The notes beneath the pieces were generated by a model. That model saw only the letters and a list, made by a program, of their open reading frames with translations. It had not been told where the DNA came from and made no database searches. A stretch of DNA of 64,000 nucleotides from Sphingomonadales bacterium (GTDB taxonomy: Bacteria; Bacteroidota; Bacteroidia; Flavobacteriales_D; Crocinitomicaceae), in assembly GCA_016872115.1 (NCBI GenBank), contig VHBC01000001.1, positions 124,001 through 188,000 on the forward strand. The letters are read 5' to 3'. Of this stretch, positions 26,747 to 36,464 are shown piece after piece (positions within the stretch are counted from its first letter, which is position 1; each line of letters starts with the position of its first letter). The translations under genes were made by a program, and so were the position numbers.

Positions 26747-29698
26747 ATGCGCGCACACTCTTGTTTTAGCCTAGGCTACGGTATTCTCAAGCCCGAAGAA
26801 TTGGTTGCTTGGGCCGTTGAAAACGGGCTGCAACAACTCTTGCTCACCGACATCAACCACACCGGTTCTGGTTTGGCATTTGTGCGCGCAGCTCAAAACC
26901 ACGGTCTTAAATCTTTACTTGGTGTTGAGCTGCGCAACGGCTTTGTGCAAATAGCCACCATTATTGCGCGAAACAACACCGGTTTCCAAGAACTCAATGC
27001 TTATTTAACAGCACACTTGCTTGGCGCAAAGCCCTTTATTTTGCCGCTGCCTGCCTTTGAAAACTGTTGGATTTGGTATCCGCTGCAGCAGCACCCGAGT
27101 ACGCTAAGCTCCCATGAATTTATTGCGGTGCAGCCCGGTCAAATCATTCAATGGCTACGCCGGCAGCAACCTTTTGAACACCACAAATATGTCGCTGATA
27201 TTCCCATGAGTTTCAGGCATAAACGCGATCACAACACCCATCGCTTGTTGCGCGCCATTACCAACAATTGTTTGCTCTCCAAGTTACCGCAACAAGAACA
27301 AGCGCCGCCCACCGAAAAGTTTCTCACTGCGCAGCAGTGCTCGGTTGCTTTTGGGGCGGCGCCCGAGTTACTTGCCAACACCCAAGCTTTACTTGCGCAA
27401 TGTTATATTCAGTTTGATTTCGGAGAAGCTGCAACACCCCAACAACCCCAACACTTATTTGGCTCCAAAGCCGGAGACCAACAACGCCTCAAGGAACTTT
27501 GTGCCGAAGGCCTCAGCTACCGCTACCACACCATCACCGATGAAATCATTGCGCGCATCGAAATGGAGATCGACGTCATTACCGAAAAAGACTATCTATC
27601 TTATTTTTTAATTACCCATGACTTCACTTCTTATGCAAGAAGCAAAGGGTATTTTTATGTAGGGCGGGGTAGTGGGGCCAACAGCATTGTGGCGTATCTC
27701 TTGCGCATTACCGACGTCGATCCGCTAGAACTCGACCTCTATTTTGAGCGCTTCATCAATCTATATCGCAAAAACCCACCAGATTTCGACATCGATTTCT
27801 CTTGGAAAGACCGCGACGACGTCGTTCGGTATCTCTTTGAACGCTACCCCAATGCAGCATGGCTTTGCACCTACAGTACTTTTCAGTACCGCGCTTGTAT
27901 CCATGAACTCAGCAAAGTTTTTGGTTTACCAGCAGGTGTTAGTAAGACGCTCAGTAGAGGAAAAGGAAGTTTGGCAGAGTTTTCTGAATTGGGTGCACTC
28001 GTTTTGCGCTACGCCAAATACATAGAAGGCTTGCCTTCGCACCTGAGTGTGCACGCTGGCGGAATTGTCATTAGTGAAAAGCCCCTAAGTACCTTTGCTG
28101 CCTGTTTTTTACCGCCCAAAGGCTATCCCTGCACGCAGTTTTCTATGCTAGAAGCCGAAGACGTCGGGCTCTATAAATTCGATGTCTTAAGCCAGCGCGG
28201 GCTTGGTAAAATTGCCGAAGCACTGCAACTCATTGCGCAAAGCAACTCAAAAGAAGAACTTCAAGATATCCACAACATCCAAGTACTAAAACAAGACCCG
28301 AAAATAGCGCTGTTTTTACGCAAGGGTTGGGCCCTCGGGTGCTTCTACGTGGAGTCACCCGCCATGCGCATGCTGCTGATCAAATTGCAAGTAGACAACT
28401 ACCTTGCATTAGTAGCAGCTAGTTCTATTATCAGGCCCGGTGTTTCGCAGTCCGGCATGATGCGCGAATACATCTTGCGCCACCGAGATGTGCAAAAGCG
28501 CCAAGAAGTACACCCACTATTACTTGCCATTATGCCAGACACCTACGGCGTTATGGTGTATCAAGAAGATGTCATCAAAGTAGCTCATTATTTGGCTGGC
28601 CTAAGTTTAGCCGAAGCCGATGTCTTGCGGCGCGGTATGTCGGGCAAATTTCGCTCGCGTAGCGAGTTTCTACAAGTGAAAAACCGCTTTCTAGAAGCCT
28701 GCGCAGCGCGCGGCCACAACCCTTCGTTTTCGGCCGACATTTGGCGTCAAATAGAAAGTTTTGCAGGTTACGCCTTTTCAAAAGGGCACTCTGCTTCTTA
28801 TGCAGTAGAGAGCTATCAAAGCCTTTATCTTAAAGCGCATTTTCCGCTTGCTTATCTCACGGCTTGTATCAATAATTTTGGAGGCTACTACCGCACCGAA
28901 ATCTACGTACATGAAGCACGTCGTTTTGGTGCTCAAATAGAAGCGCCTTGCATTAACGAGGGCGCCTATCAATGCATATTAAGAGACACACGCCTCATTC
29001 TTGGTTTCAATCTTGTTTCAGGTATTGAAGCGCTACTCATCGAAAAAATCGTCGCAGAGCGCACGCAAAATGGGCGCTTCTCTGATCTTGAAAATCTTTT
29101 CAGAAGAATCTTCATTCCCCTTGAACAACTCAGTATTTTGATCCGAATAGGCGCACTGCGTTGTTTTGAACAATCCCGAAAAGCCCTCTTATGGCAAGCT
29201 CATTTTTACCACCGGCAATACCATAACAAGACACCTAAAGCCGAACTTTTTGAAATCAAACGTAAAAAACACCCACTTCCCTTACTTGAAGAGCACCCCT
29301 TAGAAATTGTTTTCGAACAATTTGAACTTCTTGGTTTTCCACTTTGCGATCCTTTTTCGCTCTTGGCTAAGCCCTTGCCAAGCACTTATATTTTAGCCAA
29401 AGATTTTCCGAAATACAGCAAGCAACAAATTCAAACCTTTGGTTATTTAGTGAGCATTAAACAAACCAAAACGAGTAAAGGCGAAACCATGTCTTTTGGC
29501 ACCTTCCTCGATCCAAGCGGTGATTTTATAGACACCGTCCATTTTCCTGAAATCGCCACCAACTTCCCATTCTACGGGAAAGGAATTTACCATATCCGCG
29601 GTAAAATCACAGAAGAATACACGTATTTCACCTTAGAAGTAAGCTACCAAGAAAAACTTCCTTTTGCAGAAGATGTCAGATTAGCAATAAGACCTTAA
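26747..29698 (+). CDS. dnaE: DNA polymerase III alpha subunit, second-copy (DnaE2-like)
   Basis: C-family DNA polymerase of 983 residues, shorter than replicative DnaE (about 1160 in E. coli). It has an N-terminal PHP domain (HSCFSLGYGILKPEELV) in which metal ligands are changed; the usual L-T-D-H is LTDINH here. The palm domain keeps the catalytic aspartates: PPDFDIDF (about residue 345) and YKFDVLSQRGLG (about 478). A helix-hairpin-helix region and a C-terminal OB fold (FGYLVSIKQTKTSKG, about 905) follow. The tail that binds tau in the replicative enzyme seems to be missing. Downstream of dinB, this is the layout of damage-tolerance cassettes. It ends overlapping the convergent galT by 18 bases. 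Confidence 0.9.
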   Translation: MRAHSCFSLGYGILKPEELVAWAVENGLQQLLLTDINHTGSGLAFVRAAQNHGLKSLLGVELRNGFVQIATIIARNNTGFQELNAYLTAHLLGAKPFILPLPAFENCWIWYPLQQHPSTLSSHEFIAVQPGQIIQWLRRQQPFEHHKYVADIPMSFRHKRDHNTHRLLRAITNNCLLSKLPQQEQAPPTEKFLTAQQCSVAFGAAPELLANTQALLAQCYIQFDFGEAATPQQPQHLFGSKAGDQQRLKELCAEGLSYRYHTITDEIIARIEMEIDVITEKDYLSYFLITHDFTSYARSKGYFYVGRGSGANSIVAYLLRITDVDPLELDLYFERFINLYRKNPPDFDIDFSWKDRDDVVRYLFERYPNAAWLCTYSTFQYRACIHELSKVFGLPAGVSKTLSRGKGSLAEFSELGALVLRYAKYIEGLPSHLSVHAGGIVISEKPLSTFAACFLPPKGYPCTQFSMLEAEDVGLYKFDVLSQRGLGKIAEALQLIAQSNSKEELQDIHNIQVLKQDPKIALFLRKGWALGCFYVESPAMRMLLIKLQVDNYLALVAASSIIRPGVSQSGMMREYILRHRDVQKRQEVHPLLLAIMPDTYGVMVYQEDVIKVAHYLAGLSLAEADVLRRGMSGKFRSRSEFLQVKNRFLEACAARGHNPSFSADIWRQIESFAGYAFSKGHSASYAVESYQSLYLKAHFPLAYLTACINNFGGYYRTEIYVHEARRFGAQIEAPCINEGAYQCILRDTRLILGFNLVSGIEALLIEKIVAERTQNGRFSDLENLFRRIFIPLEQLSILIRIGALRCFEQSRKALLWQAHFYHRQYHNKTPKAELFEIKRKKHPLPLLEEHPLEIVFEQFELLGFPLCDPFSLLAKPLPSTYILAKDFPKYSKQQIQTFGYLVSIKQTKTSKGETMSFGTFLDPSGDFIDTVHFPEIATNFPFYGKGIYHIRGKITEEYTYFTLEVSYQEKLPFAEDVRLAIRP

Positions 29699-30715
29699 AA
29701 TTTCAGCGCTTTGCTCGGGGGTCATATCTCGTTGTGCTTCAGCTAACAATTCATATCCTACCTGAAATTTTTTAACACTTGCGGAGCGCAATAAAGGAGG
29801 GTAAAAATGCATATGAATAGTCCATTCAGGGTGAGCTTTGCCATCGCAAGGTGCCTGATGAAACCCTGCAGAATAAGGAAAACTTACGTTAAAAACAGCA
29901 TCATATGCTTTCGTTAGTTTAGAAAGTGCAGTAGCGAGGTCATTGATAGAGGCCGCATTTAATTCCGATAAATCCTTTGCGGAAAATTTTGGCAGAATCA
30001 GTGTTTCAAAGGGCCAAACAGCCCAAAAAGGAACTAAAACAACAAAGTGGTCATTTTGGTAAATCACACGCTCCATGAGCTCAAGTTCTTCTCGTAAATA
30101 AGCTTCCAATAAAGGCTCTTGGTGAATTTGGAAATAACGCTGCAAATGGGCTTGGGTTCTGGAAACCAGAGTTGGTAGACCTTCTTGCGCCCAAATTTGA
30201 CCATGCGGATGCGGGTTGCTACAACCCATCATAGCTCCTTTATTTTCAAAAATTTGAACGTAATCAATAAATGAGATAGCAGCTAATTCTTCAAATTGAG
30301 TTTTCCATGTTCGAATAACGTTAATTAGCGCCTCATCAGAGAGGTCGGCCATGGTGAGGTCATGCCGTGGAGAATAACAAACAACCCGATTGATACCAAG
30401 CGCACTTTGGGTATTAAAAAAAGAATTGCCAGAAGGAGCCATTAAGTCGTCTGGACCCGAATTGGTGTCAAGAGCAGGGAAATCATTGTCAAAAACAAAA
30501 CAAGCTTGATAATTAGGGTTCAATTCACCTACTGACCTTTGATTGCCAGGACACAAATAACAATTTGGGTCGTGCGCTAAGCGTTGAGCAATTGCTGCAT
30601 TCTCTTGTTGGCCCAGCCAGGGACGCAGGTTGCGTTGTGGCGAAACCAACACCCATTCATCAAGTAAAGGATTGTAACGACGGTGGGGTTTATTGTGTAG
30701 CTTCAAATCAATCAT
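29681..30715 (-). CDS. galT: Galactose-1-phosphate uridylyltransferase
   Basis: Leloir-pathway enzyme that converts galactose-1-phosphate and UDP-glucose to glucose-1-phosphate and UDP-galactose. The 344 residues show the catalytic triad motif CSNPHPHGQIW (nucleophilic His in H-P-H), zinc-site residues in YLCPGN and the C-terminal HMHFYPPLLRS segment. It starts 8 bases inside the end of galK. galE is not in the window. Confidence 0.96.
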   Translation of the reverse strand: MIDLKLHNKPHRRYNPLLDEWVLVSPQRNLRPWLGQQENAAIAQRLAHDPNCYLCPGNQRSVGELNPNYQACFVFDNDFPALDTNSGPDDLMAPSGNSFFNTQSALGINRVVCYSPRHDLTMADLSDEALINVIRTWKTQFEELAAISFIDYVQIFENKGAMMGCSNPHPHGQIWAQEGLPTLVSRTQAHLQRYFQIHQEPLLEAYLREELELMERVIYQNDHFVVLVPFWAVWPFETLILPKFSAKDLSELNAASINDLATALSKLTKAYDAVFNVSFPYSAGFHQAPCDGKAHPEWTIHMHFYPPLLRSASVKKFQVGYELLAEAQRDMTPEQSAEILRSYC

Positions 30716-31910
30716 TTATTACAATATGAACGCCCTCTGCAATACGAACTGGATGACAACTCGCTTCGCTGCCAAATTTTAAAGAATAATTAGTCAAAAG
30801 CTCTGTAAGCTCTTTATTAGGGATGAAATTATTTTTTGCCAAAACCAACAAACAGCCCCCAAAACCCCCGCCCATCATGCGGGCGCCTAGAATTTCAGGT
30901 TTCTCTATCAGCTCTGCTTGCAGAAAATCAATTTCAGCGCAGCTCACTTCGTATAAATCACGCAGGCCTTCGTGTGTTGCATTGAGCAGCATACCAAGTT
31001 CTAAGTAAGCTTCCATTGGTGACACTGAATTCTTTACCTTCTCTGAAATTTCGAGCGCCAAAGCCTGAAACTTTGCCACACGCGCAATTTCATCAATAAC
31101 ATAGCGCAAGCGTTTTTGGGCACTTAAGTCTAAATGTGAAAATAACAGAGCGAGCTGTTTTTCGTTGATGGCTCGCCAACTTTCTAAAGATCCAAAAACT
31201 TCTCTTGCTTTGCCCCATGCAGCCTCGAGCTGAGCACGTCTTTCATTATATGCCGACTCTGCAAGATTATGCTTGACTTTTGAATCAAGTAGAAACAATT
31301 GAACGCCATTTAGGGGTAGCGTAAAGGTGGTGATTTTTTGATCTAAGCAATCAAAGGCAATCAGTTCGTTTTGCTTTCCAAATAACGAAGCCACTTGATC
31401 CATTAGGCCGCATTTAACACCTGCATACTGGTGTTCTGTTTGTTGAGCGATTAGCGCTAATTCAAAACGTGTTTTACCCAAATTAAAGCACTCGTTCAAG
31501 CCAAATACCAAACCACAACACAAAGCAGCGGAAGACGAAAGCCCCGCGCCAATTGGAATGGTACTTTTGAAACGAATATGTAAACCGTCTAGAGAAAAAC
31601 GAGAGATAGAAGACGAATTAGGATCAAAAGGAATCTTCGTGAAGAAATAATCTTCAAATAAAAGCAAGAAAACTCCTTTGACATAAGACCTCCAACCATT
31701 GGTTTGTAACTCGTTTAGCTCAGCAAACTCAAAATGCCAACTTTCATTTAAATCAAGTGCTTCGATGCGGATAGAGGGGGAGGTAGTTTGTTCAAAATCA
31801 AACTCAAAATGGCGGTCAATGGCTGCCGGTAAAACAATACCATGGTTGTAGTCGAGGTGTTCACCGATAAGATTGATGCGTCCTGGAGCGCAAATTTGGA
31901 GCTTTTTCAT
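30708..31910 (-). CDS. galK: Galactokinase
   Basis: Phosphorylates alpha-D-galactose with ATP (GHMP kinase family). The start is the ATG at 31908-31910, overlapping the stop of the GH2 gene as ATGA; the frame to 31952 is inside that gene. Signatures are CAPGRINLIGEHLDYNHG (about residues 6-23), the ATP-binding GAGLSSSAALCCGL (about 122-135), and GARMMGGGFGGCLLVL near 335. The product feeds galT, which follows with an 8-base overlap. 400 residues is a normal length. Confidence 0.96.
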   Translation of the reverse strand: MKKLQICAPGRINLIGEHLDYNHGIVLPAAIDRHFEFDFEQTTSPSIRIEALDLNESWHFEFAELNELQTNGWRSYVKGVFLLLFEDYFFTKIPFDPNSSSISRFSLDGLHIRFKSTIPIGAGLSSSAALCCGLVFGLNECFNLGKTRFELALIAQQTEHQYAGVKCGLMDQVASLFGKQNELIAFDCLDQKITTFTLPLNGVQLFLLDSKVKHNLAESAYNERRAQLEAAWGKAREVFGSLESWRAINEKQLALLFSHLDLSAQKRLRYVIDEIARVAKFQALALEISEKVKNSVSPMEAYLELGMLLNATHEGLRDLYEVSCAEIDFLQAELIEKPEILGARMMGGGFGGCLLVLAKNNFIPNKELTELLTNYSLKFGSEASCHPVRIAEGVHIVIND

Positions 31911-34165
31911 GGCTTCCAAGTTACTTGATGGTAAAGGCCTAAAGCTGTGCAAGCCACTTTAACATCGACGGGAGTTTGAGGTGTCTCGGTGCGCAAAAGT
32001 GCACTTGCAATGCCGGCTTCTACTTGCTGAATAGCCGGGCTCATGAGCCCAGCATCTTGGGCTTGCACGCTGAAAGTCACTTTGAAATCGTTTGTAGGAA
32101 CAACTGTACCATTGGCATCTAGTAGTTTTGCTCTTACAAAGATCAAATCGGCTTTTGCCGTATCAATGCCTGTTTGTAAGAGATCTAATTCCAGAACAAT
32201 TTTAACAGGTTTTTGCAGTGTTTGAATCGAGGAGCTTTGAAGTACTTTTTGTTTGTTATCCAGACCGATAGCCGTCAGTTTACCGGGATTGAATTGCTTG
32301 ATTTCAAATAGAAAAGGAGGGTTATCAAGTGCAGATGAAGCCACGTTTCTTAGGGCCTGTTTTTTAGCAATAAGAATGTCATTTACGTATAAAGCAACTT
32401 GCGGACAATTTGAAAAAACAGTCACGGTGGTTGGCGAAAGCTCAGTCCAATTGTTGGCAATTTGGACAAAGGGTTTTTGAGTGACCTCTAGCAATTGACT
32501 CTTGTAAAAGCCAACCGCATATTTGGGCAAGCGCGTGATGTCATAAATGCCAGAAGCCTCAAGATCAGGGCTGTAACCGCGGTTGTAGTCAAAACAAACC
32601 CAATTGGCTTCGCCGATAATATTGGCGCCTTTGCGGTTCGAATTACTGGCTTCCTGAAAATTAAAAGCTTGTTGCAAAAGCGCTTGCTCCGAGGCGCTTC
32701 TTAGGTGCCGTGAATTTCTTTGCGAAGGCGTTAAATCTGCAAATTGGGTTTGGTTGAAGCCAGCATTTTGCGCATAGTACTCCCAGTCGCCGTATTCAGC
32801 TATCAACATGGCTTTAGCCTTTGGTTGGTAACCCGCCCAATAATTGGGTGCCTTCGCATGTTGGCGCGCCGGAATAAAAACATCGTAACTAGGATGATCG
32901 ATCCAACCTGCCGTAAATCCATTATTTCCGAGTTGTTCTTTTGCTATTTGATTCATTTCAAGCATGAAAGTTTCGCTCATTTCGGTTTCATTGAGTGAAT
33001 TTTCCCAAAAAATGACGCTAGGGTTGTTGCGATCTCTTAAAATCAAGGTCCGCAGGTCATTTTTGCAACGTAGCTCAAAAGGTGCGGGACCGAAAAATTG
33101 CCAGCCGGCAATTGCGTCCATCACAATAATACCAAGTTCATCACAAGCTTCATAAAAAGCAGGGGCTTGCGGATAATGCGAAAGCCTCACAAAGTTGAAA
33201 CCTGCATCTTTGATGAGCTGCGCATCGCGTTTTTGCGCATTATCTGGTACGGCATAGCCCACATACGGATACTCCTGATGGCGATTGGTACCGCTTAAAA
33301 AAAGCTTTTCTCCATTGAGGTAAAAACCATCTGACCTCAGTTCGGGCTTGCGAATACCAACTTTGAGCTGTTTTTTGGCAAGGGTATCGCCGGCGTAAAT
33401 CACTTGGATTGTTAAATCATAAAGATTAGGTTTGGTAGGCGACCACAATTTGGGTGTACTCATTTTTAATGACCCTTTATAAACAATGGTATTGGTTGAA
33501 TCGACGAATTGCTCATTAGAGAGTTGAATGACGGTTTCTCCGAGTTTTGCCTCTACTTGAAGGGGTAAAATGATCCAGTCAGGGTCAAATTTCAAGTCAA
33601 AATCCAACTTAATTTCAGCAATTTGGGCATTTGCACTTATCGTTTGAAAATATGGAGCCTGTATTTGAACGCCACCTACTTCTTCAAGCCAAACATTGCG
33701 GTAAATACCCGCATGGTAGTAAAAGTCTAGATCTTTTATGGGTTTGCCAGGCGGAACGGTGGGGTCTTCGCGGTTGTCGAGAAAAACTTCTAGTACATTG
33801 GCTGAATCTTTTAAAGATGAAGTCAAATCAAAGGAGAAGGGAAGATAACCCCCAACGTGTGTTCCAATTGGAGCGCCATTCAAATAAACTGTTGCCGTAT
33901 GCATCGCGCCTTCAAAATGAATGTAGAGGTGTCTACCTTTTTCTAACGGGTAATCAAATCTTTTGCGGTAAATAGCTTCCCCTAGAAACTGCCCTTTCAT
34001 GACTAAAGGCTCTATTTTAGGGGTGTGAGGCAAACTGACTATTGTGACAGGGTCAGCTGCATTGATTTGAAATTCCCAATTCGTATTGAAAAGTGTTCGC
34101 TTCAGTTGTCCAAAGGAAGAGATACTAAACAGGATAAAAATGAAGGAAACTAGGAAAATTTTCAT
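31907..34165 (-). CDS. Secreted GH2 family beta-galactosidase
   Basis: Glycoside hydrolase family 2 of 752 residues from the ATG at 34163-34165, which opens a signal peptide ending in SSFGQ; the frame to 34201 would put twelve residues ahead of it. Domains in order: jelly-roll sugar-binding, Ig-like sandwich, TIM barrel, and a C-terminal Ig-like region. Likely acid/base is the Glu of NSLNETEM (about residue 393) and the nucleophile the Glu of IAEYGDWEYY (about 457). In this operon it most likely trims galacto-oligosaccharides to galactose in the periplasm. Beta-galactosidase is inferred from family and context; beta-glucuronidase is possible. Confidence 0.88.
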   Translation of the reverse strand: MKIFLVSFIFILFSISSFGQLKRTLFNTNWEFQINAADPVTIVSLPHTPKIEPLVMKGQFLGEAIYRKRFDYPLEKGRHLYIHFEGAMHTATVYLNGAPIGTHVGGYLPFSFDLTSSLKDSANVLEVFLDNREDPTVPPGKPIKDLDFYYHAGIYRNVWLEEVGGVQIQAPYFQTISANAQIAEIKLDFDLKFDPDWIILPLQVEAKLGETVIQLSNEQFVDSTNTIVYKGSLKMSTPKLWSPTKPNLYDLTIQVIYAGDTLAKKQLKVGIRKPELRSDGFYLNGEKLFLSGTNRHQEYPYVGYAVPDNAQKRDAQLIKDAGFNFVRLSHYPQAPAFYEACDELGIIVMDAIAGWQFFGPAPFELRCKNDLRTLILRDRNNPSVIFWENSLNETEMSETFMLEMNQIAKEQLGNNGFTAGWIDHPSYDVFIPARQHAKAPNYWAGYQPKAKAMLIAEYGDWEYYAQNAGFNQTQFADLTPSQRNSRHLRSASEQALLQQAFNFQEASNSNRKGANIIGEANWVCFDYNRGYSPDLEASGIYDITRLPKYAVGFYKSQLLEVTQKPFVQIANNWTELSPTTVTVFSNCPQVALYVNDILIAKKQALRNVASSALDNPPFLFEIKQFNPGKLTAIGLDNKQKVLQSSSIQTLQKPVKIVLELDLLQTGIDTAKADLIFVRAKLLDANGTVVPTNDFKVTFSVQAQDAGLMSPAIQQVEAGIASALLRTETPQTPVDVKVACTALGLYHQVTWKP

Positions 34166-34184
34166 TTGACGCCAGAGAAAGAAC

Positions 34185-35225
34185 TTAATATAAGAATGCA
34201 TCGAGGGCAGGTGAGGGGCGCCCGTTATCTTGCCAGCAATTGAGCTGATAACCGCTCCAAGGTTTAGCGCCCTGAGGCTCCCAATAAAAAACGCCTAAAC
34301 ATTGGTTGTCGGGCACATCTAAAGCTGCACCAATGGTAGCAATAAGTAAATCCTTTGAATTTTCTACTTGCCAGTAATCACCTCCCACTTCTACAACCAT
34401 CACGGGTTTGTTGTAGCGGGTCACCATATCCTGTAAGTTATTTCCTAAATCTGAAATGGTAACGGTGTAATCTGTTCCGAGCCAATGCGGGTAATAAGAT
34501 GCACCGATGATGTCGAATTGGGCACCATTTTGCTGCATCAGGTCAAAAAACCAGCGAAAACGCGCGTTGTCGTTACCTTGATCTATGTGAACAATTGTTT
34601 GAATCGTTGGATTAAAATCTTTTACAGCTTGGTTACCTGCATTGATAAGTTGTGCTAACTGACCAGGATTATTGACGTGCCCTTCAGGCCAAAGTAAGCC
34701 ACTCGGAATTTCGTTTCCAATTTGCACCCATTTAGGCGTTACTCCTGCAGCTTCCAATAAATTTAAGGTGTGTTGCGTATGCGCATAAACGGAATCTTTT
34801 AAGGCGGCAAAGGTTGCGCTAGCCCAAGCAGCTGGCTTGGTTTGGTGTGCGGGGTCGGCCCAAGTATCAGAATAATGAAAATCGAGCATTACATCGAGGC
34901 CCTTGGATTTGGCACGAGCAGCCATTTGGGCAGTTTCTGCAGGGCTACAATGGCCGTTTATTTTGTCAGAATTTGGGTGAACAAAAACGCGTAAACGTAC
35001 CGCATTAATGCCTCTAGCCATAAGTAAATCCAGGCAATCGGCAGGATTGCCGTTTTCATCGTAAAAAACATAACCAGTTGCTTCCATTTGAGGCAGCCAA
35101 CTCACATCAGCTCCTTTGAAAAAAGTAGTTGGCGCTGTTGGTGTAGGTGGTTTTGGCTTTGGTTTTTCTTTGCACGCAATTAGCGTAAAGGAACAAAAGA
35201 GGATAATTATGGACGTAAATTTCAT
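34185..35225 (-). CDS. GH53 endo-beta-1,4-galactanase lipoprotein
   Basis: Cleaves internal beta-1,4-galactosyl bonds in pectic galactan or arabinogalactan. A lipoprotein signal with lipobox LIAC (Cys18) and a Lys/Pro/Thr-rich linker precede the GH53 TIM barrel at about residues 35-345. Acid/base Glu172 is in VQIGNEIPSGLLWPEG, and the nucleophile Glu279 is in VMVVEVGGDYW. DFHYSDTWADPAHQTKPAAW is the typical GH53 loop. The ATG overlaps the galM stop as ATGA. It probably sits in the outer membrane, with the galactosidase downstream completing the breakdown. Confidence 0.95.
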   Translation of the reverse strand: MKFTSIIILFCSFTLIACKEKPKPKPPTPTAPTTFFKGADVSWLPQMEATGYVFYDENGNPADCLDLLMARGINAVRLRVFVHPNSDKINGHCSPAETAQMAARAKSKGLDVMLDFHYSDTWADPAHQTKPAAWASATFAALKDSVYAHTQHTLNLLEAAGVTPKWVQIGNEIPSGLLWPEGHVNNPGQLAQLINAGNQAVKDFNPTIQTIVHIDQGNDNARFRWFFDLMQQNGAQFDIIGASYYPHWLGTDYTVTISDLGNNLQDMVTRYNKPVMVVEVGGDYWQVENSKDLLIATIGAALDVPDNQCLGVFYWEPQGAKPWSGYQLNCWQDNGRPSPALDAFLY

Positions 35226-36235
35226 TTGCTTTGTTCAAAATTGATGGAAATACTGTTGGTCTTCAATTGACCTTTCGTCATGTAAATATCGCTAAAATTT
35301 TCCTGATTCGGCGCATTAGGCTCAGCTTGTTGTTCCAAGCAAATCCCACAGTGGTTATGATACGCTACATTTTCCTTGCCTTGAACTAAGCTTTCTCCTC
35401 CGATGTAGACTTGTATGTATGGTTGATTGGTTTGAAAAGATAATTGAAAACCATCAGGTGCGCGAAGAATTACTTGTGGCTTCGTATTCTTTATACGAAA
35501 AGCATGGTCGATTTCGGGAAAAAATGCCAGCTCATTGAGGTGAATACTTTGGTTTTGAGACAACCCAGAAGGGGAAATTGATCTTCCAGTAGGAATTTTA
35601 TTTTGATCTAATTCAAGAAAACTATTGGCTTCCATTTTTATTTCGCTATTCAAAATACTGCCGTTATGTCCAGAAGGATTGAAATAGGAATGTTGTGTTG
35701 GATTGGCGATTGTGTCTTCTAAAGCAATAGAAGTAATATCGATTAGCAGTGCATTTTCTTGTAAGGTATAACGTACCTCGCAACGCAGGTTTCCAGGAAG
35801 CGAAATACCCGCATTTTTGGTCTCCAAGCAGAGTGTAACACTTGGACATGGCTTTTCTTCATAAGACAACAATTGCCAATTGACATTTGAAAAATTACGT
35901 TTTCCGCCATGCAATAAGTGTCGGCCTTCATTTGGTTCAAATTCGAATAGGGCACCTTTCCAAGGAATTGTTGCCTCAGTTATTCGCCCTGCAATTGGTC
36001 CGACAATTGCACCAAAATAAGCACTTTGGTTTTGTTCGAAAAGTTGTTGGTAGCTGCCCAAATCCGAATACCCCAAAACCACGTCCCTTTTTTCAAAACC
36101 TGGGTGATCGATTTCAAAGCTTTGAAGCGTTGCGCCAAATGAACTTAATACAACCCTCGCCTTTTCATTATGAAGTGAGAATTCTAAAACAGGCGCTTGA
36201 TCCAATTCTACCAACGCATTGTAAATTTCTACCAT
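35222..36235 (-). CDS. galM: Aldose 1-epimerase (galactose mutarotase)
   Basis: Interconverts beta- and alpha-galactose so that galactokinase can act. The 337 residues have the family patterns: the GRITEATIPWKGALFEF segment with NEGRHLLHGG at about residues 90-99, PTQHSYFNPSGHNGSIL with the conserved His, and the E of CGICLEQQAEPNAPN near the C-terminus as catalytic base region. No signal peptide, so cytoplasmic. It lies 10 bases after a small membrane-protein gene and overlaps the GH53 gene. Confidence 0.93.
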   Translation of the reverse strand: MVEIYNALVELDQAPVLEFSLHNEKARVVLSSFGATLQSFEIDHPGFEKRDVVLGYSDLGSYQQLFEQNQSAYFGAIVGPIAGRITEATIPWKGALFEFEPNEGRHLLHGGKRNFSNVNWQLLSYEEKPCPSVTLCLETKNAGISLPGNLRCEVRYTLQENALLIDITSIALEDTIANPTQHSYFNPSGHNGSILNSEIKMEANSFLELDQNKIPTGRSISPSGLSQNQSIHLNELAFFPEIDHAFRIKNTKPQVILRAPDGFQLSFQTNQPYIQVYIGGESLVQGKENVAYHNHCGICLEQQAEPNAPNQENFSDIYMTKGQLKTNSISINFEQSK

Positions 36236-36245
36236 TCAATAGAAG

Positions 36246-36461
36246 TTATTTATGTAACCAATTGCGGAATAAAGCGTGCCATTTTGGTAAGAAGGCACCC
36301 ATTAAGGGAACGAGAATAAGCGTGAGCGTCAGGGTTTTAAGTAATTGATGCCATTCTTTCAACAATGGAAATAAGAGAAAGAACAAGATATTTATGAGCG
36401 GATAAATGAACAGCCATGTAAGTAACATGAGTTTCCATTTGGGTGGATTTAGTATGGTCAT
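36246..36461 (-). CDS. Small membrane protein, like the C-terminal half of ABM-type (COG3224-like) proteins
   Basis: 71 residues from the ATG at 36459-36461, with NPPKWKLMLLTWLFIYPLI (about residues 5-23), a hydrophobic segment, and a second helix ending in LVPLMGAF. This pattern closely recalls the two-helix C-terminal part of membrane-attached antibiotic-biosynthesis-monooxygenase-like proteins. Here it occurs alone, without the ABM domain, as the first gene of the galactan operon. It has a TATATTTG element three bases before its ATG. The function is unknown; the similarity is from memory and would need a search. Confidence 0.6.
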   Translation of the reverse strand: MTILNPPKWKLMLLTWLFIYPLINILFFLLFPLLKEWHQLLKTLTLTLILVPLMGAFLPKWHALFRNWLHK

Positions 36462-36464
36462 AAG

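Noticed and set aside
35887-36348. Plus-strand frame of 153 codons opposite galM
   Set aside because: Antisense of galM and the small membrane gene; no domain evidence.
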